Shown: positions 1 to 8,900 of the stretch, in pieces
Layout: every line of letters starts with the position of its first letter
How positions within the stretch are numbered: the stretch's first letter is position 1
Source: Isochrysis galbana
Taxonomy: Eukaryota > Haptophyta > Isochrysidales > Isochrysidaceae
Assembly (NCBI GenBank): GCA_018136815.1
Contig: CM030934.1
Span: 962,979 to 1,026,978 of the forward strand
Direction of reading: 5' to 3'
DNA length: 64,000 nt
Translations under genes and position numbers: made by a program
Notes under the pieces: model-generated
Database searches by the model: none
Told to the model about the DNA's origin: nothing
Seen by the model: the letters and a program-made list of their open reading frames with translations, nothing else

Positions 1-372
1 CTATGGATTGACATCTGGCCGCACTTACCATACTACGAACTGTTACGGATGCCCCTCTGTCCTCTCCTACGTTTACTTTCTAATAAGGCATAAGGCATGG
101 AACGCCCCCCCACGGGTACCATCTAGATGCAAGTAGATAGTCATTTTCAGCCATCTAGATACAGTAGATAGTGCTCCACAGCCATCTAGATCAGTGTTGG
201 GGCATCAGCTTGTCAGCTTACATCAGTTGAGGGAGCGGATCACCGATATCAGCTTCAGCTTACATCAGCTTACAGACCTCTATCATCTATTATCAGCCCC
301 AAGGCTCTAAAGCAAGACATTATCAGCTTATATTGGATATTGGCTTTCTCTTTCTCATTCACACCAACATAT
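1..372. other. No gene; transposon-derived flank
   Basis: No supported gene. The stretch has short repeated words such as catctagat (about 118-190) and catcagctt (about 203-320). The word ccgatatcag near 242 also occurs at the end of the hAT element near 8900, so part of this is probably the decayed tail of the hAT fragment that follows. Confidence 0.5.
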
Positions 373-663
373 TCACTCAAGCTCGGACTCGGGATCCTCG
401 GGAACCATGTCCAACTCCCACGGTAACACAGCAGACTTCCAATCTTCAAGACTAGAGTCCAACAACAAATTGGTATGGGACCTCACAAGCCTATCAACCG
501 TTTTTTGGCCCAGACGATTGCGCTTCTTAGAGTGTATCCATCCCTCGACTGACCAAGAATGCTCGCACCCAGAGGCCGAGCAATGCATTGAGACCAGGCG
601 CATGGCTGCCCAACAAAGGTGTTGCCACGGTTGCAAGTAGATCTTGGCCCCGCCTCCCGCCAA
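373..663 (-). pseudogene. hAT transposase C-terminal fragment
   Basis: This 96-residue fragment matches the C-terminal dimerisation region of hAT transposases. It shares the core SASGCEHSWSVEGWIHSKK and the following RNRLGQ segment with the fuller hAT copy at 8999-11195. No BED finger or catalytic core lies beside it, so it is a truncated relic. The two copies differ at many residues in this region, so they are not a recent duplication. Confidence 0.8.
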
Positions 664-2054
664 CCGCCAACAGACAGTGCTGTTCCCATGCGACTCCGCT
701 CCTGGGGGCTCACGGATTATTTATGATAGTAACACGCGTAAATATCACGTATTGAGAGTTGAACTAACCAAGCTCGCACTGGATCTTTATTTTTCGCGCT
801 TTCGCGCCTAGCGCTAGTGCCGCCGGCCATGAATAAAAATTTTTTCTAACTGGGAAGATGCGCACCTGCACTGAGCCGCTGGCCGATGCCGCACGCCGAC
901 GCAGGTGAAGATGTCCCTACAGGCCCTGCAGAGACCCCGGCAGAGCCCGGGGACGGGCGGGCGGGTCATCTGAGCGCCCCGGCTTGCATTAATGGTCATG
1001 TCTGGGGCCTAGGCTCCTTCAGACGGCGAAGGGGTAGCGTTGCGCACTCCCGGGGTTGCTACAGTGCTGCAGCGACAAACTGCGAGGATGCTGCTGAGGC
1101 CGTAGAGGTATGTGGCGTCGATGCCGCAGTTGGAGTGAAGGAATGTGCGTGCAGTGCAGGTGCCTGCTTATTTTTTTCGATACATGGGTGGTGTGCCCCA
1201 CCACTTGATTAATGTTGGCTCTCAACTTGCAATCCCACGGGAGACGGGAGCACGATCAACAGCCACCTTGGCGGGCTACTGGCCGCCCAGCGCGCCCCGT
1301 TCACCGTGTCTTCACCTGCACCTGCAGTTCCTGCACTCTCACCTTCACCTGCACCTTCACTGAAGAAAAAACTTCGGACCAGCACCTTCCCAGTTGGAAA
1401 AATTTTTTATTCATGCTTCATGCGCCATGCGCCATGCCTTTTTAATGATTTTCTTGTTGAAAGGGGGGTTTTGTTTTTGATCTCGTTGCTTGAGCAGCCA
1501 AAATATTCCGCAAAATATGCGAAATATTTTTTGGGCCATATTCGCCCAAATATCCCGCGAAATATGAAATATCCTGAATATTTCCGCCTGGGCCTAGGTG
1601 GCTCAGGCCCGTGGAGCGCGTGGGTAAGGGTAAGGTGTTGAAGAGGTCGCTCCATTGAAGTCGCGTTCCGTCGAAAGAGGACCAGGTGGTAGTTTTGTTT
1701 TTGCTTAGAATGTTATGTTACCGTTAATATGGAATTGGAGACGGCGCGGGGACGCCGTGCGTGCGCATAGCAATAGCAACTTTTTCTCCACGGTGCACCC
1801 TGTTCGGGTACCACGTTAAGAATTGTAGACTTGTAGACCACCTTGTTGGCTAGCATCCCTTGCCACATACACCGGACGAGCCGTGCGCCAACCGCGCACA
1901 CCTACGCACACCCCCATCGCAGGGTAGGCCCTCCGTTGCCAATGAGGCACGGTCCCTCGGCACTAGGATTATACTGCCACAACAAGAAAATCTAAGGCCC
2001 CCCCTTCAGGTTCTAACTTATACCGCACCGCCGTCCCGTCGGTGGCGTCGTGCC
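664..2054. other. Intergenic, upstream of UTP15
   Basis: Only short ORFs without family resemblance. Around 1490-1600 there is an AT-rich stretch built from variants of aaatatt and cgcgaaat. A short word near 1655-1675 (gcgttccgtcgaaagagga) recurs near 16044, pointing to an old dispersed repeat. The UTP15 promoter should lie in the right part, but no clear TATA box was seen. Confidence 0.5.
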
Positions 2055-3761
2055 ATGGCGGACTTCAGGCAGACATCGATCCTGCCCGCCCACCGGCCGG
2101 GCTCGTCGGCCGAAGCGTCCGCGTGGCGCAAGTACACACACCCTCTGATATTCAAGCACAAGGCGGCGCCCACCCACGTCGAATTCTCGCCCGTCGCCCC
2201 TCACGATTTCATCGTCGTCAACTCGCTCCAGATCGATGTCTTCTCCGCTCGCACCAATGCCGTGTACCGCACGCTCTCGCGGTTCAAGGAGACGGTGTGC
2301 TGCGCGAGCTACCGGTCGGATGGGAAGATGCTCGCCGCATCCGATGAGCGCGGTGTCACACAGCTCTTCGACCTTGGCTCCAGGGCGGTCATGCGCACGA
2401 TGCGCGGGCACACCAAAGCGGTACGAGCCGTCCGCTTCTCGCCCGATGGCTCACGACTCTTCACGGGATCGGACGACTCGCGCGTGCTAGTGTGGGACGT
2501 GGCAGCTGAGGAGGAGCTCCGGGCGCTCGAAGGGCACACCGACATGGTGCGATGCGTGCGCGTCTCGGGCGCAGCCGGCAGCGCCAGCGGCGCGCACCGT
2601 CTCCTTCTCTCAGGCTCGTACGACCACACGGTGCAGCTCTGGGACGTCTCGGCACCCAAGCCGGTGATGACGCTACGGATGACAGACCCGGTCGAGGATG
2701 TAGCGCTCCTTCCGGGTGGAGGAATGGTCGCCGTCGCCAATGGCAACCAGCTCACGATGTGCGACCTGCTCTCTGGGGGCAAGGCACTACAAACGGTCAC
2801 GGCTCACTCGAAGACCATCACCTGCTTGCATGCCGACGCGCAGGGCCACCTCCTCTCGGGCGGCCTGGACCGCTTTGTCAAGGTGTATGAGCTCTCACGA
2901 TATAAGGTCATCGGCTCGATCAAGTACGACGCGCCGCTCCTCTCGATGGCCCTCTCGCCCACACGTTCGCACCTCGTCGCTGCCCTCACCAATGGCACCA
3001 CATGTGTCCGCCGACAGCGCGTGCTTGCGGCGGCGGCCGATTCTGCACCGCGCGCGGCGAGCGACGACCCGACAGCGCGCCCGTTGGGGGCCAAGCCCGG
3101 GCAGATCGCGATCAGCGAGGGAGTCGCTGACCGGTACGACGGCACCCATCCAGGCACCTACAAGTACTTCTTGCGCGGCCGCACACAGGCTCCGCAAGGC
3201 GACGACCTTGTTGCCGAGCGTGGCGCGCCGCCGCGCCTCTCCGCCTTCGACAAGGCGCTCAAGGGCTTCCGGTACCACGAGGCTCTCGATGCGGCGCTCA
3301 CCAATGGCTCACCGGAGGTTGTGGTAGGTGTGATCGAGGAGCTTGTGCAGCGGAATGGTCTGCGGATCGCACTGAACGGCCGGGATCAACAAACGCTCCA
3401 GCCGATGATTGGCTTCCTCGTCCGGCAGATCACACGGCCACCATACGCTTCAGTGCTCATCGGCGTGGCAAACCTGCTGCTCGATATGTACGCGCCCGTC
3501 TTCGGCCAGTCAGCCGTCATCGACGAGCTCTTTGTGCGACTGCGAGCCACGTGCGAGGCCGAGGTGCAGTTGCAAGCAGACCTCGCGCAGCTGATGGGGG
3601 CAATGGACGTGCTGCTCGCCGGGGCCATCCCCGCACGGCCCGTTCAGGGTAGCTCGACCTCTGACCCAGACGGCACTTCCCTGCTCCGAAGGCCTGCGAA
3701 GCTGCAGAAGCAGGCCCCGAGCAAGAGCGGTGTGGTGGGAGTCGAGGCAACGGCGCCCTAG
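2055..3761 (+). CDS. UTP15: UTP15, U3 snoRNP / small-subunit processome WD40 protein
   Basis: The 568-residue product matches UTP15, a nucleolar t-UTP/UTP-A component of the small-subunit processome needed for pre-18S rRNA processing. WD40 repeats fill roughly residues 40-310, with typical GH...WD spacing (GHTKAVRAVRF, SGSYDHTVQLWD, LLSGGLDRFVKVYE). After a linker comes the UTP15 C-terminal domain (about 365-520), opening with GTYKYFLRGRTQ and including FDKALKGFRYHEAL and LMGAMDVLLAG. Length fits the family (about 510-570). The frame is open upstream to 1860, but the ATG at 2055 (gtgccATGg) gives the usual family N-terminus, so I chose it. Single exon. Confidence 0.95.
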   Translation: MADFRQTSILPAHRPGSSAEASAWRKYTHPLIFKHKAAPTHVEFSPVAPHDFIVVNSLQIDVFSARTNAVYRTLSRFKETVCCASYRSDGKMLAASDERGVTQLFDLGSRAVMRTMRGHTKAVRAVRFSPDGSRLFTGSDDSRVLVWDVAAEEELRALEGHTDMVRCVRVSGAAGSASGAHRLLLSGSYDHTVQLWDVSAPKPVMTLRMTDPVEDVALLPGGGMVAVANGNQLTMCDLLSGGKALQTVTAHSKTITCLHADAQGHLLSGGLDRFVKVYELSRYKVIGSIKYDAPLLSMALSPTRSHLVAALTNGTTCVRRQRVLAAAADSAPRAASDDPTARPLGAKPGQIAISEGVADRYDGTHPGTYKYFLRGRTQAPQGDDLVAERGAPPRLSAFDKALKGFRYHEALDAALTNGSPEVVVGVIEELVQRNGLRIALNGRDQQTLQPMIGFLVRQITRPPYASVLIGVANLLLDMYAPVFGQSAVIDELFVRLRATCEAEVQLQADLAQLMGAMDVLLAGAIPARPVQGSSTSDPDGTSLLRRPAKLQKQAPSKSGVVGVEATAP

Positions 3762-4225
3762 CGTTGTCCGTGTCAACATCGATGTCGGGGTGCATGAGCC
3801 CGATGGAATCATCCCGATGGAATCATAGCCCGGAGGGTCAGTCTGACGGCCCCCTTGAGGGCAGGTCCACACATGCAACAGATGAGCTAGTTGTCTGTGG
3901 AGGAACAGCGCAGATGTGGGAAGCCGGTTAAATAGCTTATATTGGTTGCTTTCTGAGCCGTCCAAACCGGTACAAACGCACCATGGTCAGGTCATTACGG
4001 TGGATTGTGGATTGTGACATTGTTGTTGTGCAGAGGCGGCACACGCAGCCGCTCTCGGACGGAAGTCTTGCGGGGAATCTGCTTCCCTCGACATGGCACG
4101 TGCCGTGTCGTGACAGCCCCAAAAATTCTTGAAGTTATTGGGAGAGGAAGACAGTTGGACGCCGGGGCCAGAGCCCAGTGGGCCACGTAAGCACAATCGC
4201 CGCAGCTAGCTTGCTTCGTCATGCA
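3762..4225. other. Intergenic, downstream of UTP15
   Basis: UTP15 3' flank with no supported gene or repeat. No clear polyadenylation signal could be picked out. Confidence 0.4.
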
Positions 4226-4630
4226 GATTTGCGCTCTTCTAAAAAAAAAAACTTCTGAAGATTCAGGGCTACACACCTACTAGTTATGGGATTTCCCTTC
4301 GCTATCTACACCGCCCTTATCATCCCTCCCTCCACCTCTTCCCCTGCCCCCCTTCTTTCCTTTTTCTTCGGTTTCCGGGGTCCGGCCTCGGTGCGCTACC
4401 TGAGGCCTGGTTTAGAGTGTGGGGTCCGGGCAGGCCTTCTGGAATTGTCTTTGTTGTCGAATGTGTCCGTCTGGTCGCTTTTTGTTTGTTTGGTTTATAT
4501 CCAGGTTCCATTGTCTCTACCAGCGGCTTAGGTAGGTGTATCCATGTTTCAATTTCCTTTGTTCCCTTGGTCTATGGTCCCCTCGACAGCGTGTGCGATC
4601 CCCAGCTTGGAGGGATTTGCGCTCTTCTAA
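4226..4630 (-). mobile_element. 5'-truncated T-tailed LINE insertion with target-site duplication
   Basis: A minus-strand copy of the 3' end of the same non-LTR family seen at 5400-7087 and 45061-45448. On the minus strand it runs from the last RT codons through a G-rich 3' region to gtagccctgaatcttcaga and a T-run, seen on the plus strand as A11. It is flanked by an exact 17-bp direct repeat, GATTTGCGCTCTTCTAA (4226-4242 and 4614-4630), which is the target-site duplication. About 370 bp were inserted, so the copy cannot code for protein. Confidence 0.9.
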
Positions 4631-5386
4631 GTTTATACTCAATTTAAATTGGGGAGGCGCCTCGTGCCGGCTCCAACTCTCCTCGTGGGGGGCTGTCGGT
4701 CGAATTTCAGGCCTTGCGCCTTTTGCATGAACTGAGCAAGCAACTAAGTTCAAGTTCTAAGTTTACACGTAGTTCAGCATGGGGGGGCGCCTCGCGTCCC
4801 CCCTCTCAGGCACCAATTCCCCTCCGGGGGACCACCAGGTGCATCCTCGCGCACGAACCTTTCCGCCCCTTCTTCCGTCGCCCCCTCTCGTCCCCTACCC
4901 TCCCCGCCGAGCTCCTCCTCGACCGCTCCCTCTCCTCCATCTGACGAATTGGAATGGCCCATATGGCCTGAGGACAATGAGGCAGGAGCGAGGCCGGCGG
5001 CAGGCGCGGCGAGGGAGACGACTTCGGAGGTGCTGACGGGCTGAAGCCCGTCAGCAGAGGAAGGCGGGCACGGGCAGGCGGGCTTGGGACCGGAATGGAC
5101 GGCCCCCTCCCCCCGGTGCTTTTTCCTGGTGAGTCGCCCGACGTAGGTCGGTCCGCCTCACTAGGTTTTCCCTCATTGTAACTTGTGGGGAGTTATAATG
5201 GGAGCCGGGGGTCTGCGAGGGGGGAGATTTCGTGCAGGGGCATGCATATGTGCATATGTGATATGTGCATATGTGTATGTGACTGTGCCATCACTTCAAG
5301 GCGTGCAGGCAGGTGCGCTGAGGGATGTCGTGATAGTACTGGGCTAGTGGGAGTAGTGGTACTAACGCTCAGATGTTATATGTATG
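4627..5386 (+). repeat. Two GC-rich dispersed repeats (family A)
   Basis: Two related units begin with ctaagttta(t/c)ac near 4627 and 4753, followed by gg(g)aggcgcctcg. The second runs on through tctgacgaattgg, ctgaggacaatgaggc and ccggcggcaggcgc to about 5045. The same order of blocks appears at 43901-44060. A 12-bp-stem hairpin lies at 5031-5056. Around 5240-5285 there are repeats of gcatatgt. The part near 5330-5380 resembles 18015-18060. No coding content was recognised. Confidence 0.6.
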
Positions 5387-7100
5387 ATACAACACTCCTG
5401 TGAGAATGCTACAACTACAACCGCTAAAGATGAGTAGGAAAGGAGCGCTCTCCCAGCCCATATGGTACAACCCGCACTATAGCGGGCCGAACATGCACCC
5501 GAGATGGATAGAAATGTGGAACAAACTAGAATGTATCACCGTACACAACGCGTTTAAAGACCGCGCATGCACGGATGCGTACACCGCAGAGGAATGCGAG
5601 CAATACCTAAAAAACAACGATACCTACATACAATACAAGGGAGAGCACATCCCCCGCGATAAATTTTTGGACACATGGGCAAACGTAGTGAAACACGCGC
5701 AAGACCTAATAAGGGCAGCGGACCAGGAAACCGCTGCCGCCCAAACACGAGACCCCACGACCAACACGCCATTGAACACGGAAATCCCAACCCCCGTGAT
5801 TCATATAAACCAAGAAGGAGAATACTTCGCAAAGGAGGGGGGCAAATGGTACGAAGACGAACTCTCATACGTGGGCACGCCCATCCTCGGCGACCACACG
5901 ATAGCGGCACCCACCGACCTAGACCCGACTCCCCCCGCAAAATGGGGCGAAGGCTTCAAATCAAACAAAAGGACAGAATACCCGCTGCCGGACGAATACA
6001 CCCTAGACGGTCAAACAACGCTCGACGCGACTGAAGTTGCACACCTAACGAGAGCCCTACAAACGGCCTGCCATAAACGCCGGCGACTCACGGGCCCCGA
6101 CAACTGGGCAACGAGACTACCAATAACGGACGAGGTATGGGCGCATCTAGCCCAGATTTACACCTCGCCCATGGTGACAACGAGGGACACTTGACACTTA
6201 CCTGCACTTCAAACACATTACACATAGGAGAATAGCCACGGCCAATAGATTCGCGCACCGAGACAAGGCGTGCCGTTTCTGTATGGCAACTGACGAATCC
6301 TCCACGCACCTGGGTGAATGCCCGCGGCTAACAAACATCTTCGACGCCCTGGACACACTAGCCCGACGCCCGAGCACACCGGATAAACCACGCGAACAAA
6401 ACATTATAGATAGGCTCTTCGTACACCCGAACGGCCCCTGCCCAAAGGCGCTAGCAACGCTATACATGCTCGCATGGAGGTACATCATAACGGACTTCTA
6501 CAGGATATACTATGACGACGCCACGTTCTCAGAGGAATCGGTGCTAATACGCACACTGGAAAGACTCACGAAACTGAGCAGGGCGCTATTATTCGCCAAC
6601 TCAACAGACTCCGCGCGAACCGCCCAGGCGGGCATGGGGAGACAACCCAAAAAGAGGATAGATTTGGCCGACATCCGGCCGCTCTACGAACTAGGCGAAA
6701 AAAACAAACTGACCCCCAGCGCGGAGCTCGTATCCCTAGCTGGCAAGCTGGGGATAGAGCACCTAGTCGAGACGGAAACAGCGAAACACAGGAGATAGAG
6801 GCGCCTAACACGCCGGTACACCACCCTTGGGGCAACCACGTTAAGAGACGCCTACTCTATCCTACCAACGCAAATCCAAAAGGCCTGCCCGGACCCCACA
6901 CCCAAAACCGGGCCCTAGGTAGTGTACCAGGGCCGCACCCCCGACACCAAAGACAAAGGAACGAGGGGGGGAAGGCAAGGGGGCGGGGAAAAGGGAGATA
7001 AGGGCGATGGCTGATGTACAGTAGCAATAGTAGGCGCTGTCCGGCGATAGGTGTGTAGCCCTGAACCTTCAGATCTTTTTTTTTATAATACAACACTCCT
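5387..7100 (+). mobile_element. Non-LTR (LINE) retrotransposon, 5'-truncated, with target-site duplication
   Basis: The insertion is bounded by the direct repeat ATACAACACTCCT at 5387-5399 and 7088-7100 (13 bp exact, extendable with one mismatch). It carries the C-terminal part of a reverse-transcriptase ORF, then a GC-rich 3' region and the terminal motif gtgtgtagccctgaaccttcagatc followed by T9 instead of poly(A). Similar 3' ends occur at 4243-4613, 45061-45448 and 63799-63935. The 5' part with endonuclease and RT catalytic core is missing. Confidence 0.9.
5400..6798 (+). pseudogene. LINE RT C-terminal region, broken by a 7-bp duplication
   Basis: Two open frames together encode the end of a LINE polyprotein. 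The first (5400-6194) has the conserved blocks NDTYIQYKGE, PAKWGEGF and DEYTLDGQTTLD. The second (open from about 6178 to 6798) has YLHFKHITHRR and a zinc-knuckle-like motif of pattern C-x2-C-x8-H-x3-C (CRFC...THLGEC), typical of the region after LINE reverse transcriptases. The frames are split by an exact tandem duplication of gacactt at 6186-6199. Related copies occur at 21833-22420, 24981-25340 and 63323-63775. Confidence 0.85.
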
Positions 7101-7938
7101 TACGGGCGAAGGCCACAACACTAACGCGAACATGAGCACGCTCAGTCTCAATAGTGGATCGTGTTGGGAGCACTCAACGCTCTCGGCGTCTCATCCCTTG
7201 ACTGCGGCGCCTCAAGCGCGTGATGAACATGCAGGTAACCGTCACATACACAGATTATGACGACGGCTCGAATTTCTCCGGGGATGATCTCACCCCAACC
7301 GAAGGCCCCAACACAAAAAGCCCGGTTTCTCGTTGCATAGCTGGGAAAGCTGCTCCATCCACTTTAAGGTTTGCAGGTGCTGGGGACGATAGAAGACGGT
7401 GGTTGAGATTGAGCAAAGATGAAGTCATGAATGAAGGGCCGCTGCAGGTGCTGACTCTAGCCCAGTGGCGCCAATACAGCATGGTCTTCGAAGATCAACC
7501 AAGTCTTCAAGCACGAAAGACAAGAACTAGTTGTCGAGCGGGATGTTAAGGGATAATCCACGTCGTCGTCCCTCGCCACATATGCTTCTGGTTCATCGCC
7601 TCAGAGAAGTGATCTTAAGTCTAAAGTATTCATCCAAGGGCCACACGAATGCTTCAGCTCCAGACTTACCGAACTTGTTGAAGCGAGTCCGTCCAACGAG
7701 TGTTATAGGAGCGGCACGCGGAACCTACACACCAACAGTCCCCCGTGATCATTGGCTGGACAAGTTCAGCGTCAGGGCCTTGTCTGGAGGCAGAGCTCGC
7801 GTAGAGGATGAGCGCATGAATGCCATAGGCTCCATCTGCCGACGTGGCGTGTGAGAAGTGGCACAACAGGTGGCACTTTGTGGACGGTCGTGTCGCCGAA
7901 GGTTCAAGTTACAAGCAAAAGAAGGTTCCGGCGTCCCG
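7101..7938 (+). other. Unassigned region with possible exons
   Basis: Short open frames without recognised family: about 7131-7235 ends at a donor-like gcaGGTAACC, and 7220-7549 and 7531-7854 follow. A spliced plus-strand gene is possible but I cannot assemble it. The right end is the 3' flank of the RNase P-like gene on the other strand. Confidence 0.25.
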
Positions 7939-8457
7939 TCAGTCGTCAGCAGCAGCCAAGTCGCGCATGACTCTCCGGATATCGCCGAGTGCATCTCGCA
8001 TAGCAGAGCCCACCGGCGTCGGCAGCAAACTCTGCGGCATAGCCGGCAGTACTGTGTCCTCACACAGGCCGAGCTGTGCAGGTGTGGGCTTCTGCTCGAG
8101 CGCGGCCATCGTCTGCTCGAGGCGAGAGAGCATCGCTCTGCGGGCCGTGCGCTTGGAACCAGCCGCATGGATCACAGAGAGTCGGACCGGCCGCTTGTTC
8201 ACGAAGCGTACCGCTGCGATGGCCGCGCGCACGCTCGGCGCATGCTTGCGAGGCGCCCGCACCGCAAAGATGGCAGCGCCAGCGCAGTAGTGCTTGAGGA
8301 CGAGGGTGGTGGCGAGAGAGCCGAGGCCAAGCTCGCCAAAGAGTTCGCCCAGGCACCCGCGTAACGACGAGCTCAGCTGTGCCAGCGTGAACGATTCCGC
8401 CTCGCCGCCCAGCTGCTCGAGCCGCACGAGGAAGTGACGGCCCGCCTGCACAACCAT
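7939..8457 (-). CDS. RNase P/MRP protein subunit, POP5/RPP14-like
   Basis: The 172-residue product resembles the POP5/RPP14 family, small RNA-binding subunits of RNase P and RNase MRP that help process tRNA 5' ends and pre-rRNA. The N-terminus M-V-x-x-x-x-R-H-F-L-V, an FGELGLGSL segment, then LKHYCAGAAIFAVRAPRK and a later SVIHAAGSKRTAR fit the family order: start motif, FG turn, core strand with a conserved arginine, and the final G-[ST]-x-R region. Similarity is modest, so POP5 versus RPP14 is unresolved. The C-terminal 50 residues are not recognisable. Single exon; ATG at 8457. Confidence 0.6.
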   Translation of the reverse strand: MVVQAGRHFLVRLEQLGGEAESFTLAQLSSSLRGCLGELFGELGLGSLATTLVLKHYCAGAAIFAVRAPRKHAPSVRAAIAAVRFVNKRPVRLSVIHAAGSKRTARRAMLSRLEQTMAALEQKPTPAQLGLCEDTVLPAMPQSLLPTPVGSAMRDALGDIRRVMRDLAAADD

Positions 8458-8690
8458 GCGCTTCCTTCTGCGTCCTCTCTTTAGGTGGTTCTAAAGGTTA
8501 TACTGTGGAATGCAATACTGAGTAGTAGTTGTACGAAGTTGGGGGGGGGGGTCAGACGGGACGACGGGACTTCGTACTACCGTCTTTTCGGACGAGGACG
8601 AGGATTCTGCAAAGGCCGGAAGACCCCCCGACCAGCTTTCGCCAGGGCTTTCCGCTCATCAAAAAAGGCCGATCCCCCCAATATTAGTAC
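8458..8690. other. Intergenic, upstream of the RNase P-like gene
   Basis: Pyrimidine-rich stretch directly upstream of the minus-strand start codon, then G9 near 8541 and unassigned sequence running into a transposon terminus. Confidence 0.35.
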
Positions 8691-8716
8691 TTAAAAAGCC
8701 CTGTTTGACCACCCTA
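8691..8716 (-). repeat. DNA-transposon terminal inverted repeat (TAGGG family)
   Basis: Read on the minus strand this is TAGGGTGGTCAAACAGGG followed by ctttttaa. Nearly the same terminus occurs at 23844-23870 and 40810-40836 in plus orientation, so this marks the right end of a decayed element extending leftwards. Its partner end was not found. Confidence 0.6.
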
Positions 8717-8900
8717 ATTAATGTTGCATGTTGCATGTTGACACGAGCACAAAGATGGCATGCCTCATGCCTCAAAGCCTCAAACCTCAAACCTCACATG
8801 ATGCGCGGCGAGCTCGCTCTCGCTCTCGAAGATGGTCGGCCTTGTCGCATCAAAGATGTCTCGTCAGCTTGCGAGCTCTCATGGATTTGGAGCTCGCACC

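Noticed and set aside
2013-2800. Long antisense and shifted ORFs over UTP15, and likewise over the RING, Gag-Pol and UGGT genes
   Set aside because: GC-rich coding sequence keeps shadow frames open; only the frames with conserved domains were kept.
4286-4531. ORFs within the 4243-4613 segment
   Set aside because: The segment is a 5'-truncated LINE 3' end bounded by target-site duplications; the ORFs are chance.
5031-5056. 12-bp stem, 2-nt loop hairpin as a bacterial-type terminator
   Set aside because: No T-run follows and the sequence is eukaryotic; it lies in a GC-rich dispersed repeat.
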